Below, piece by piece: positions 28,001 through 35,776 of a stretch of 64,000 bases of DNA. This stretch comes from Muribaculaceae bacterium (GTDB lineage Bacteria; Bacteroidota; Bacteroidia; Bacteroidales; Muribaculaceae). The stretch lies in NCBI GenBank assembly GCA_017473615.1, contig JAFUKL010000002.1:1-64000 (forward strand). Reading direction: 5' to 3'. Both the position numbers and the translations under genes were made by a program. Numbering within the stretch: the first letter of the stretch is position 1; the number at the start of each line of letters is the position of its first letter. The notes under the pieces were generated by a model. The model was given only the letters and a program-made list of their open reading frames with translations. It ran no database searches and was not told the DNA's origin.

Positions 28001-28211
28001 TGATAGATTCCTCAAGAGGTGCGATTACTGAATTTAACACGGTTTGGGCGTTAGCTCCCGTGTATGTTGTGGAAACGCGTATTGTAGGAGGCGCGATGTC
28101 CGGATATTGTTCCACCGGAAGTGAAACAAGTCCTATAAAACCGAGAATCACGAGGAAAATCGAGATTACGGTGGAAAGTACAGGGCGCTTAATGAAATTA
28201 TCTAATCTCAT
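25032..28211 (-). CDS. RND multidrug efflux permease (AcrB/HAE1 type)
   Basis: This inner membrane proton-driven pump exports drugs or other amphiphiles. The 1059 residues start MRLDNFIKRPVLSTVISIFL and show the HAE1 layout: 12 membrane spans and two large periplasmic loops. The proton-relay Asp pair is in IAIVVDDAIVVVEAVHA (about 405-406) and RPILMTSLALIIGLLPM marks the helix 11 region. It is complete. Middle gene of the MFP-RND-OMF operon. Confidence 0.97.
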   Translation of the reverse strand: MRLDNFIKRPVLSTVISIFLVILGFIGLVSLPVEQYPDIAPPTIRVSTTYTGANAQTVLNSVIAPLEESINGALNMTYMTSTATNNGSAEITVYFKQGYDPDMAAIDVQNRVAQATNLLPAEVTKVGVITQKRQTSMLVGISLSDESGNYTPDFIENYMTINIAPLLKRIPGVGEALTLGADYSMRIWLKPDVMAQYGLQPTDVIAALSEQNIEAAPGAFGEQGKQSFQYIMKYKGRLATPEEFEDIIIRTNYDGQILYLKDVADLELGRLSYGFSNKVNGNTGVTTIVFQSPGSNASEVIENVLEVVENAEKNLPKGLRLDVPMNTDEFLQASINHVIQTLFEAFILVFIVVYIFLQDFRSTLIPSIAIPVALVGTFFFINLIGFSLNLLTLSALVLAIAIVVDDAIVVVEAVHAKLDEGYQSARQASIDAMSEIGTALVSITLVMMLVFIPVSFMPGTEGVFYRQFGLTMAIAIALSAINALTLSPALCALFLKPHTDEHSKKETFITRFHKGFNAGFETVLNRYKGIVNFFIKAKKLSAIIVAVSIGVLVWLMSVTPSGLVPNEDTGTIMGVISTPPATSQERTQEIIDSLDAIISKIPAIETRSLIQGYSFIAGQGNTYGSAIIKLKHWDKRSKEESVDAILGQLYAMTGQKIKDATIMFFAPPMISGYGVSNGFDFQLQDKTGGDINRFFEVQQQFIAALNQRPEIQMAYSTFNPTFPQYLVDVDVAKSKKAGISPSAVMTTLQGYYGGMYVSNFNRFGKLYRVMMQAAPESRVSPETLNTVKVRTADGEMTPITNFVSLKRVYGPDLLNRFNLFTSISVNGVPNPGYSSGEAIKAIEEVAEQMLPQGYGFEFSGLTREEASGSNNGTAIIFGLCLLFVYLILSAQYESYLLPLSVILSIPFGLAGTFIFAQMFGVSNNIYLKIALVMLMGLLAKNAILIVEFALARRKTGMSITGAAVAAAVARLRPILMTSLALIIGLLPMMFATGVGANGNRALGVGSIGGMLIGMIFQVLIVPCLFVIFQTIQEKFSPMKWKDTDNSDIQREINQYSPQN

Positions 28212-28244
28212 AGTGTGAATTATTATATGTTAAGTTGATTCCAG

Positions 28245-29390
28245 TTATTTTGTTTCTTGTGATTGCTTTGGTGCAATTACAGTTCCTTCTTTCACCCTTG
28301 TGCCTACACCTTCTGCCACAATTACATCACCCGGTTTCAGACCGGAGGTTACAACATAATTTTTTCCATCGTTTACAGGCAGAATAGATATAGGAGCAGA
28401 TATTGCCTTGTTTGATTCATCTACAAGATAAACGAATTTCATGTTCTGTATCTCATAGGTTGTCTTTTGCGGGATTATGATGACATTTTCGGTAGATTGC
28501 GGGATGAGTATGTTTCCGGTAGAACCGCTGCGCAACATGCCGTTGGTATTCTTGAAGATGGCGCGTACGGTGGCAGAACCGGTAATTTGATTCAGTACGC
28601 CCGATACTGTAGACACTTTACCGGAAAGAGCATACTTTTCGCCGTTGGACATGCGGAAGTTTACTTCAGGAAGTTCTTCTATGGCTTTCTCAATACTCTT
28701 TTCTCCGTTTCCTGTCATTTCCAAAATGTCTTTTTCATTGAATGAGAAATAAGCATACACGTTATTGATGTTGGAAACGGTTGTTAGAGCTTGTCCGCTC
28801 GGGCCTACTAAAGAACCTTCACGCAAAGGGATGTTACCCACAACACCATCGATAGGTGATGTCACGTTGGCGTAAGACAGGCTTTTGCGTGCGTTGATAA
28901 GAGATTCTTCTGCTTGGTTTAGGGCTGCTTTTGCTGATTCAAGAGAAAGTACTGCAGTCTGATATTCATAATCGCTGATAATGTTCTTTTCAAAAAGTTT
29001 TTTCTTGTTTTGGGCTGTTAATTCATGTGTTGCCACAGCACTTTTAGCAGACTCAACGGCTGCTTCGGCTGAGCGTACGGCAGCTTGCAGTTGGACTTGG
29101 TCGAGGACGAAGAGGATTTGTCCTTTGTGGACGCGCTGTCCCTCGTCTACGCAAACTTTAGTTATGAATCCTGATACCTGTGGGCGTATCTCTGTATCTT
29201 TCTCGCCCTTGATGGTTGCCGGATATTCTTTTTCTAAATTTGTAGAGCTTAGAGCAATAGCCAATGTTTCTACTTGTACCGGAGGTGCTGTTTGCTGTCC
29301 TCCGTTTCCGCCGCAAGAAGTTGCGATAACGGCACATAGACCTGTGAATAAAGTCTTGCCGAATAGTGAATACAAATTCATCTTTTTCAT
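28245..29390 (-). CDS. RND efflux periplasmic adaptor (AcrA-type membrane fusion protein)
   Basis: The 381-residue adaptor links the RND permease to the outer membrane channel. It has a lipoprotein signal (LFTGLCAVIATSC, Cys about 26), a barrel-sandwich lipoyl half-motif (RPQVSGFITKVCVDEGQRVHKGQILF), a helical hairpin (residues about 100-170), the second lipoyl half (TSPIDGVVGNIPLREGSLV) and beta-barrel and membrane-proximal domains. First gene of the operon. A TATATTTG promoter element and an inverted repeat lie upstream. Confidence 0.95.
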   Translation of the reverse strand: MKKMNLYSLFGKTLFTGLCAVIATSCGGNGGQQTAPPVQVETLAIALSSTNLEKEYPATIKGEKDTEIRPQVSGFITKVCVDEGQRVHKGQILFVLDQVQLQAAVRSAEAAVESAKSAVATHELTAQNKKKLFEKNIISDYEYQTAVLSLESAKAALNQAEESLINARKSLSYANVTSPIDGVVGNIPLREGSLVGPSGQALTTVSNINNVYAYFSFNEKDILEMTGNGEKSIEKAIEELPEVNFRMSNGEKYALSGKVSTVSGVLNQITGSATVRAIFKNTNGMLRSGSTGNILIPQSTENVIIIPQKTTYEIQNMKFVYLVDESNKAISAPISILPVNDGKNYVVTSGLKPGDVIVAEGVGTRVKEGTVIAPKQSQETK

Positions 29391-29439
29391 CTTTCTGTAG
29401 TTTTTGTTATATATTTGTTCTTATTTTTACCATTACTTG

Positions 29440-29478
29440 GTTTTTGAAATATGTTATAAAACATGTTTTTCCAAAAAC
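29440..29478 (-). repeat. Inverted repeat in the leader of the RND operon
   Basis: GTTTTTG (29440-29446) and ATGTT (29451-29455) mirror AACAT (29460-29464) and CAAAAAC (29472-29478). It lies directly downstream of the -7 element, across the likely transcription start, where a repressor operator or an RNA hairpin would act. Confidence 0.45.
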
Positions 29479-29482
29479 GGTG

Positions 29483-29490
29483 CAAATATA
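29483..29490 (-). promoter_or_regulatory. Promoter -7 element of the RND efflux operon
   Basis: TATATTTG followed by C on the minus strand, 93 bases before the adaptor start, giving a leader of about 85 bases. Confidence 0.55.
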
Positions 29491-29590
29491 CTTATGAAAA
29501 AGATAAATAAAATAGCTGTTTTTGTTTAATTATTGGTCAAAATCGGAATAAAACACAACTATGTGGTATGAAAAGTTAAAGCAACTTGGT

Positions 29591-30448
29591 TTACACAAGC
29601 TTTTCGATACGTTCTTTAACTTTATTCATCAGCCACATTGGTGTAGATGTAGCTCCGCATATTCCTATGCTGCCTTTGCCTTTAAGCCATTCCGGATTTA
29701 TTTCATCCTCAGCCGAGATGAGGTATGAGGATGGGTTAGTGTCGATGCATTCGGCAAAAAGAATTTTGCCGTTACTGCTTTTCTTTCCGCTGACAAAGAT
29801 TATCAACTCATGAGCCTTGGCAAATTCTCGGATTTTATCAATACGGTTAGCCACTTGTCTGCAAATGGTGTCGTAACTTTCAAATGTGTGTTTCCCTCCG
29901 TTTCTCTCGGCTATTTTTTTTACGATATTTCGAAAACCGTGAAGAGACTTAGTGGTTTGTGAATAGAGGTAAATGTCTCGGTCAAAATCTATATTGCTTA
30001 AATCCTGTTCGTCTTGAATGACGATAGCCTCTCCGTTGGTTTGTCCCACAAGTCCGTTCACTTCGGCATGACCATTCTTGCCGTAAATGATGATTTGCGG
30101 ATTCTTCAGTGTGTTGTAAGTGGAATGGATACGGCGTTGTAATTGCAAAACTACCGGACATGTGGCATCTATTATCTCGATATTGTTGCGTCGGGCTATT
30201 TCGTATGTTTCGGGTGGCTCCCCATGAGCGCGTAGTAGAACCTTTACGTTGTGCAGATTTTTCAGTTGTTCGTGAGTGATTGTTTCAAGCCCTTTGCGCT
30301 CAAGGCGTTCCACTTCATTGGAATTGTGTACGATGTCGCCAAGACAGTAAAGATGACCGCTTTTGTCGAGTTCTTCTTCTGCCTTGCGTATTGCTGTTAC
30401 CACCCCGAAACAGAATCCTGAGCCTTGATCAATTTCTACTACTGCCAT
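29591..30448 (-). CDS. ispH: 4-hydroxy-3-methylbut-2-enyl diphosphate reductase
   Basis: IspH is the last enzyme of the MEP isoprenoid pathway, an iron-sulfur protein making IPP and DMAPP. The 285 residues contain three conserved cysteine sites, GSGFCFGVV (Cys about 13), IDATCPVV and GICGATSTPMWLM, and the HGE-type motif RAHGEPPE. Full length. It lies downstream of cmk on the same strand (163-base gap) but has its own promoter-like TATATTTG. Confidence 0.96.
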   Translation of the reverse strand: MAVVEIDQGSGFCFGVVTAIRKAEEELDKSGHLYCLGDIVHNSNEVERLERKGLETITHEQLKNLHNVKVLLRAHGEPPETYEIARRNNIEIIDATCPVVLQLQRRIHSTYNTLKNPQIIIYGKNGHAEVNGLVGQTNGEAIVIQDEQDLSNIDFDRDIYLYSQTTKSLHGFRNIVKKIAERNGGKHTFESYDTICRQVANRIDKIREFAKAHELIIFVSGKKSSNGKILFAECIDTNPSSYLISAEDEINPEWLKGKGSIGICGATSTPMWLMNKVKERIEKLV

Positions 30449-30482
30449 GCTTATATAAGTTAATTAGTTATATCTGCTTATG

Positions 30483-30490
30483 CAAATATA
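30483..30490 (-). promoter_or_regulatory. Promoter -7 element of ispH
   Basis: TATATTTG followed by C on the minus strand, 35 bases before the ispH start. Confidence 0.5.
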
Positions 30491-30611
30491 GCCTATAAAA
30501 CAATTCTTTTCAAAATTCAGATAGCGTTTTAACACTTTGGTTAATATGCAATATTATGCCTACGGCATGGTATGTGCCTCAAAACTCACACAACACTTAT
30601 TGTCGTTGATT

Positions 30612-31310
30612 TTATTTAGTGGCGATGGAGTTGTAGAGGTTGAGCAGCCATTGGTTCTGTTCGTCGGGTGTCATGAGTGAGTTGTCAAGTACAATGGCGT
30701 CGTCGGCTTTACGCAAGGGGCTTTCTTCGCGAGTCCGGTCAAGGTGATCGCGATATTTCACATTTTCAAGCACCTCCTCGTATGTTACAGAGTCATCGCC
30801 TTTGGCTTTCAGTTCATCAAAGCGACGTTTGGCACGAGTTTCAGGGGAAGCATCCACATATACTTTCATCTCGGCATCGGGAAATACCACAGTGCCTATA
30901 TCTCTGCCGTCCATCACTATGCCTTTGCTTTCACCCATTTTCTGTTGCTGTTTTACCAATGCTCGGCGGACAAATGGTATTGCTGCTACAATGCTCACTT
31001 TACCTGATACACGCATATCTCGGATTTCGTGTTCTACGTTCTTGCCGTTTAGCATGGTTTGTGACGCTCCTGTTTCGGGGTTAACGCTGAAAGAAATGTT
31101 AATACTTGAAATTGCCTTTTCCAAACGAGTGGTATCTACCGAATCCCCTTCAATAAGACCGTTATCGAGACAATATAAGGTTACTGCGCGATACATTGCT
31201 CCGGTATCGATATAGGCATATCCGATATTTTTTGCAAGTACTTTTGCCATAGTACTTTTGCCGGATGACGAAAAACCGTCAATTGCTATAGTGATAAGTT
31301 TGTTATCCAT
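30612..31310 (-). CDS. cmk: (d)CMP kinase
   Basis: Cmk phosphorylates CMP and dCMP with ATP. The P-loop is IAIDGFSSSGKSTMAK at the N-terminus, followed by YIDTGAMYRAVTLY, VMDGRDIGTVVFPDAEMKVY and RTREESPLRKADDAIVLDNS, all typical of the family. The ATG at 31310 gives MDNKLITIAIDGF; an ATG three codons upstream (31319) is also possible. A TATCTTTG element lies 20-30 bases upstream, so the leader is very short with either start. Confidence 0.95.
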   Translation of the reverse strand: MDNKLITIAIDGFSSSGKSTMAKVLAKNIGYAYIDTGAMYRAVTLYCLDNGLIEGDSVDTTRLEKAISSINISFSVNPETGASQTMLNGKNVEHEIRDMRVSGKVSIVAAIPFVRRALVKQQQKMGESKGIVMDGRDIGTVVFPDAEMKVYVDASPETRAKRRFDELKAKGDDSVTYEEVLENVKYRDHLDRTREESPLRKADDAIVLDNSLMTPDEQNQWLLNLYNSIATK

Positions 31311-31330
31311 CTTAATCATATATTATACTG

Positions 31331-31338
31331 CAAAGATA
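31331..31338 (-). promoter_or_regulatory. Promoter -7 element of cmk
   Basis: TATCTTTG followed by C on the minus strand. Its distance to the candidate ATGs (31319 and 31310) implies a leader of about 5 or 14 bases. Confidence 0.55.
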
Positions 31339-31443
31339 CAACAAAGAAACGATAAATAAGCGTAGAAAAATTATAGGTTAGAAAACCGGTTTAAAAATAT
31401 TCTTTAAAATAATCTCGAAATAAAATTAAAACAACTTTTAAGG

Positions 31444-31474
31444 TTGTTTGGTGAAATAAAAAGTCATAACTTTG
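31444..31474 (+). promoter_or_regulatory. Promoter of the orphan lipoprotein gene
   Basis: TTG (31444-31446), 20 bases, TAACTTTG (31467-31474). An inverted repeat, AAACAAC/GTTGTTT (about 31428-31449), overlaps the -33 box and could be an operator. Confidence 0.5.
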
Positions 31475-31530
31475 AATCTCTCTTATGAGAGTTGTTAAAG
31501 GTGTAGTAGATTTTTTTAAAAACTGATGAT

Positions 31531-32382
31531 ATGGGAAAGAACTTGGCATTATGTATGTTGGCGTTTGTTCTATGGGGCTGTTCTTCTGATGGTAATACTA
31601 TAGTAGACGAGCCTGAAAATGGCGAAACTCCGGTAGTGGATTCTGATATTTCTTTGGATACTCCTCCGAGAGAATATGCGGGATATGTATATAAATATCA
31701 GGATTTGGATTATGAATATTTGGTTACATTAGGTTTTGATGCGAGATGTGAATACAGTACTGTACCTGAAGATACGTTGAATAAGTTGACTACGGAGGCT
31801 CTGGCTCAAACGTGTTTATTTTGGCCTGTGGTTGGTAATCATGTCTTTTATCCTACTTATCAATTAAGTGTTTATGATGGGTTATTGGTGAGTTTTGAAC
31901 ATTGTAATGCCTTGCAGGAACTTGCAAAAAGAGAATATGGGGAAATTGCTTTATTGAAATTATATAAGCATTTTAAATTGGGAGAAACCGAGACGGGTCG
32001 TAATTGGCATGAGACTGATATAAGCAAACTGAATCAATATTATCACAAGCAGCATTTAGAATTGTTGCTTACGACCGAATATTTTACGCCTAAATTAAGC
32101 AAGCCGCATTTGGTACTTTTGGCTGAAGAAGTGGAGAGATTGCTGTTGGAGGGTGCAATCGATGGTGAAATCCGCTGGTTTATGGCGCAGTATTCCTATG
32201 TTTTGTGGCAGAGGATTTTTTTATGCTATGATAAATATACCCCGATTCTATCTGATACGGAAAAACAGGTTTTCGACCAGAATATTAAATGCTTTGGTAT
32301 GCCGGGAGTGGATAAGACAAAAGAGAATATTTCCCTTATAACGGAAAAAGTAAAATTGATGCTGGATAAGGAAAAGAAGTGA
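31531..32382 (+). CDS. Hypothetical lipoprotein
   Basis: The 283-residue protein begins MGKNLALCMLAFVLWGCSSDG, a lipoprotein signal with the lipidated Cys at 17, followed by an acidic linker (about 18-50). The remainder is mostly helical and rich in Tyr, Leu and Glu (YVYKYQDLDYEYLVTLGF; LLLTTEYFTPKLSKPHLVLL). I do not recognise a family. It stands alone between cmk and a convergent small membrane protein, in an AT-rich patch, and has its own promoter and a shared terminator. Surface or periplasmic location is inferred from the signal only. Confidence 0.8.
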   Translation: MGKNLALCMLAFVLWGCSSDGNTIVDEPENGETPVVDSDISLDTPPREYAGYVYKYQDLDYEYLVTLGFDARCEYSTVPEDTLNKLTTEALAQTCLFWPVVGNHVFYPTYQLSVYDGLLVSFEHCNALQELAKREYGEIALLKLYKHFKLGETETGRNWHETDISKLNQYYHKQHLELLLTTEYFTPKLSKPHLVLLAEEVERLLLEGAIDGEIRWFMAQYSYVLWQRIFLCYDKYTPILSDTEKQVFDQNIKCFGMPGVDKTKENISLITEKVKLMLDKEKK

Positions 32383-32440
32383 TTGTTAATTCTTACAAAC
32401 CATCTTTGTACAAGAAGGAACAATAGATATGTAGAAAAAA

Positions 32441-32470
32441 AAGCAGGCAAAATTTAATTTTCACCTGCTT
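32441..32470. terminator. Bidirectional terminator between the lipoprotein and small membrane protein genes
   Basis: AAGCAGG (32441-32447) pairs with CCTGCTT (32464-32470), and the inner AAAAT/ATTTT pairs extend the stem. An A run before and a T-containing sequence after the stem make it work in both directions. Confidence 0.75.
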
Positions 32471-32501
32471 AAAACAGTTAATTATTTTCTACAATCATAT
32501 A

Positions 32502-32915
32502 TTAATGTGAGATAAAATAATCAATCCAAGCGTCATGAGCCACTATGTTAAGAATAATCATTGTCACTATCGATAATACATACAAATAAATCTGTCTTTT
32601 GTGATAGCATAACGTTGCTAATATTATTGATATTATCGTGTTTATCATTATCAATAGTGAAATAGTACTACCGTTAAAATCAAATATTCTGACAGGAAGT
32701 TGTAAAATAATATGCCCTATTATTACTGCAGATGTAATAATACAAGTCTTTCTTAAATCATTTTGAGAATAGCGTTTTAAGAGCAATAAAGTTAATATTG
32801 CATAACTAATTGTCTCAACCCATACAGCAACATAAAAAGATATACCGGAAGACCAACAAACAATTAAAAACAACAGCGCCGACAATGCCATAACTTTAAA
32901 AAATAACTTTTTCAT
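32502..32915 (-). CDS. Small hypothetical integral membrane protein
   Basis: The 137-residue protein is almost wholly hydrophobic with four predicted membrane spans (VMALSALLFLIVCWSSGI, FYVAVWVETISYAILTLLLL, TCIITSAVIIGHIILQL, and two closely spaced C-terminal segments including LLIMINTIISIILATL and LYVLSIVTMIILNIV). No family is recognised. It has a good promoter with four GTTTTCA boxes directly upstream and is read away from the TPR/HTH regulator gene, which ends 132 bases before its start. Confidence 0.7.
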   Translation of the reverse strand: MKKLFFKVMALSALLFLIVCWSSGISFYVAVWVETISYAILTLLLLKRYSQNDLRKTCIITSAVIIGHIILQLPVRIFDFNGSTISLLIMINTIISIILATLCYHKRQIYLYVLSIVTMIILNIVAHDAWIDYFISH

Positions 32916-32940
32916 AAAATATTGTTTTTTTAGTTTGCGA

Positions 32941-32972
32941 CAAATTTAGACTTAAATTGTATAGGATTGCAA
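32941..32972 (-). promoter_or_regulatory. Promoter of the small membrane protein gene
   Basis: On the minus strand TTG (32970-32972), 21 bases, TAAATTTG (32941-32948). The start codon is 26 bases downstream of the -7 element. Confidence 0.55.
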
Positions 32973-32980
32973 GAATTTCG

Positions 32981-33029
32981 GTTTTCAAAAAGTTTTCATT
33001 TTTGGAGTCAAGTTTTCAAGAAGTTTTCA
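32981..33029 (-). repeat. Four GTTTTCA boxes upstream of the small membrane protein promoter
   Basis: An 18-base sequence, GTTTTCAAAAAGTTTTCA (32981-32998), recurs with one change at 33012-33029. Each copy holds two GTTTTCA heptamers 11 bases apart, so the boxes start at 32981, 32992, 33012 and 33023. They lie just upstream of the -33 box of the minus-strand promoter, a usual place for activator sites. Confidence 0.55.
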
Positions 33030-33047
33030 CAACTTTTGCTATTATGT

Positions 33048-34814
33048 TTACAATGAGAGGATAAACTTATCAAAATCTGTAGCAGAGCCTTTTACTCCAA
33101 AAAACTTAGTATTTAACCTGATTCTGATATTTGATATTGTACTTTTGTCTCTAAATACTAATATTGCAATTTCTTTCGGGGTAAATTTGCATTTAATTAG
33201 CATACACACTCTGTATTCAAGAATTGACAAACGGTTATAAAAATAAAATAATTGTGATTTGAAGTTTGGATATATTTCATTTACCGTATAGTTTAATTCT
33301 TCCCAAACTTGATTATCAGAAATTCCTTTTTCTTGGTTTACTCCATTTCGTAATGTTATATATGCATTGGAATTTATGATTTTAAAATCCACATCGATGT
33401 TTTCTGTGTCAATACTGCTTATTCTGTCATTAATTTTTTGTAATATTTCGTTAGAGATATCCTTTTCAGAGATATGCTTTTTAAGTGATTCGTTATTTTT
33501 TTCCAATAGAGTGATTTTATCCAATTGTTGTAGTAATTCAATACGTAGTTTTTCTTGAGTGGAAAGCAATTCATCTTTTTCACTTTTTATAATCTCATTT
33601 TCAGAATCAAGTTTTTTGTTTGTTTCATTTAATTGTACATTTTCCTTACGAATTGATCTATAAGCATATAGCGTTATACTAATCGTAATAAAAAGCACTA
33701 AAATTATAAAAAAAGTATGAGTGATTATACGTTTTCTGTCCATTTTTAATTTATGATTTTCTCGCTCGCGTAATGAATAGTTGAAACATGAATTTTGGTA
33801 AATAATTGCTTCGCGAGAGGCTTGTGTATTTATTGAATCCATACATTTTTCATATTTATCGAAGTATTTATATAGTTCAGTACTATTATATTTCTGTTTT
33901 GCGATGTCTTTAAGTATTCCATAAGCAAACAGGCGACTATGTACTGATGTAGATTCTGATAGTTGTTTTGCCAACGACTCGGCTTTATAATAATCGCAAT
34001 TAATCATACTCATGCTTATCTCGGTACACGTCAGAAAATCATCATTGCAATTGCTGTATAACGATTTTATGGAGTCTAATCGGTTATACTCTTTACGGGC
34101 TAAATGGTGGTTCCCAAACTTTATATGAGAATCGATAATGCTATTTCTTATTTCAATTTCATATTCAGATGAATCTGTTATTCTCTTTGAGATATCTAAT
34201 GCTTTTCCCAAATATTTTAGAGTACTATCGGCATTATTGGTTTTAAAATAAATGGAACTAAGTATTTTATAATTAGTAATTAAATCTATTGAGTCACAGA
34301 ACATTTTATTATAGTCAACAGCAATTTGAAATTTAGGGATAGCTTGCTCATACATTTGTACGTCGAAGTATATCTGTCCCATTTGACTATAGATTTTTCC
34401 TTTTAAGCGAGTATGTATGTTGTTAACATCAAGTGCTTTTAGAGCCTTTTGGAAATATTCGAGCGATTGTGGCAGGTCGCCCATTTCACGATATACTCGT
34501 CCGCCGTAATAGTATGCTTCGGCTCGCTCCGGCAGAGAACCTTCATCCTCGAAATATCGAATCAACTCTGTGATTACAGTATCACCTTTGATGTCTTGGC
34601 AGGACGTGTCACGCACCTTTATCGACATAAGGTCGTAATATCTGCGATTATGTTCGTTAAGGCTGTCTGTTGCAATGTTTTGCAATACTATTGCGGCACT
34701 ATCCACATTATTACAATCGGCAAGTTCACTCACTTGCACAAGTCTCTCATCTACAGAGTGAACACACCCTGCACTTATCAAAAGAAGTAATATGTAACCG
34801 ATAAGTTTTTTCAT
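33048..34814 (-). CDS. Membrane-bound TPR regulator with coiled coil and C-terminal HTH
   Basis: The 588-residue protein starts MKKLIGYILLLLISAGC, a lipoprotein signal. TPR repeats run to about residue 340 (AEAYYYGGRVYREMGDLPQS, LKGKIYSQMGQIYFDVQMYE, TNYKILSSIYFKTNNADSTL). One membrane span follows (THTFFIILVLFITISITLYA, about 363-383), then a coiled coil (about 390-450) and a C-terminal HTH-like region (LEYRVCMLIKCKFTPKEIAI, KSTISNIRIRLNTKFFG). The design is like the regulator at 8666-10237, with a lipidated N-terminus. The first 117 residues are about 81% identical to the protein cut at the left edge. Possible targets are the adjacent small membrane protein gene and the GTTTTCA boxes (inference). 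Confidence 0.85.
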   Translation of the reverse strand: MKKLIGYILLLLISAGCVHSVDERLVQVSELADCNNVDSAAIVLQNIATDSLNEHNRRYYDLMSIKVRDTSCQDIKGDTVITELIRYFEDEGSLPERAEAYYYGGRVYREMGDLPQSLEYFQKALKALDVNNIHTRLKGKIYSQMGQIYFDVQMYEQAIPKFQIAVDYNKMFCDSIDLITNYKILSSIYFKTNNADSTLKYLGKALDISKRITDSSEYEIEIRNSIIDSHIKFGNHHLARKEYNRLDSIKSLYSNCNDDFLTCTEISMSMINCDYYKAESLAKQLSESTSVHSRLFAYGILKDIAKQKYNSTELYKYFDKYEKCMDSINTQASREAIIYQNSCFNYSLRERENHKLKMDRKRIITHTFFIILVLFITISITLYAYRSIRKENVQLNETNKKLDSENEIIKSEKDELLSTQEKLRIELLQQLDKITLLEKNNESLKKHISEKDISNEILQKINDRISSIDTENIDVDFKIINSNAYITLRNGVNQEKGISDNQVWEELNYTVNEIYPNFKSQLFYFYNRLSILEYRVCMLIKCKFTPKEIAILVFRDKSTISNIRIRLNTKFFGVKGSATDFDKFILSL

Positions 34815-34887
34815 CGTTACTTAATTCTTATTCCACGATGTAAAGGGCTTCTCTCATATCTGAGTGAGACATTTCGTGTTAGGAAGA

Positions 34888-35754
34888 TTATTTTGTTGAA
34901 TCAGAAGCTGCTATCGTAAAGCCTTTGGCGAAGAACTGCATTTGGAAATCGATGGAATTGCACCAGTATTTCCAGCTGTGATTTCCCGGGCGGCTGATAT
35001 AGTCATGATCGATATTCTTTTCCAGCAAGGTTTTATGTAATGTCTCGTTTACATTGTACATGAAATCCTTCACTCCGCAATCAAAGATGATGCGTTGGTC
35101 GGTTGACGTAAGATTTTCCACGATGCCTTGTACGCTGTGCTCTTTCCAAGAATCTTTATTGTCTTCATAAATTCCGAGACGATTTTTTATTTTCCATTTG
35201 TCAGGAAATTGCACTATGTCGAGACCGCCGCTCATGCTGCCACATTGCCAATAGATGTCGGGATGTTTCAATGCGAGGCTCATGGCTCCATGCCCTCCCA
35301 TGCTCAACCCTGTAATAGCACGGAATTTAGGGTCGGCAATGGTGCGGAAATGATTGTCGATAAAAGAAACAAGTTCTTGGGTGATATATGTTTCAAATTG
35401 CATTTCCGAATCGATAGGAGAGTCAAGATACCAACTATCCTGACCGTCGGGACACACAATGATGACGCTATGCTCGGTTGCAAGGTCTTGCAGTTCAGGT
35501 TTCTTTTTAATCCAGTTATCGTAAGCTCCGCTATATCCGTGTAGAAGATATAGAACGGCATATTGCTCTTCTTGCATTTCCGGGTCATGGTATTCAGCCG
35601 GAACGATAACTACATTTTTAATGTTACGCCCCATTTTTTCGCTGTTTACGGAAATAGTGTCTACTTGGTTGGGTTCACTTGCATTTGCGTTAAATGCTAT
35701 CAGAACCGAGAAAATCAGCATAAAAGATGCTAAGGAAAAAAATCTTTTGTTCAT
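34888..35754 (-). CDS. Secreted esterase, alpha/beta hydrolase (esterase D/feruloyl esterase type)
   Basis: The 288-residue protein has a signal peptide (MNKRFFSLASFMLIFSVLIAFNANA, given here by its ends MNKRFF and ANA, about 1-25) and an esterase domain with YLLHGYSGAYDNW, VCPDGQDSWYLDSP, the nucleophile elbow AITGLSMGGHGAMSLALKHP (Ser about 151) and a C-terminal His in SRPGNHSWKYW. The GLSMGG-type family includes S-formylglutathione hydrolases, antigen 85-like acyltransferases and feruloyl/acetyl xylan esterases; export points to carbohydrate or surface esters. It is the last gene of the GSCFA-murF/alr-tadA group, 22 bases after tadA. Confidence 0.87.
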   Translation of the reverse strand: MNKRFFSLASFMLIFSVLIAFNANASEPNQVDTISVNSEKMGRNIKNVVIVPAEYHDPEMQEEQYAVLYLLHGYSGAYDNWIKKKPELQDLATEHSVIIVCPDGQDSWYLDSPIDSEMQFETYITQELVSFIDNHFRTIADPKFRAITGLSMGGHGAMSLALKHPDIYWQCGSMSGGLDIVQFPDKWKIKNRLGIYEDNKDSWKEHSVQGIVENLTSTDQRIIFDCGVKDFMYNVNETLHKTLLEKNIDHDYISRPGNHSWKYWCNSIDFQMQFFAKGFTIAASDSTK

Positions 35755-35776
35755 AAACGTATGTGATTATTTAGTA

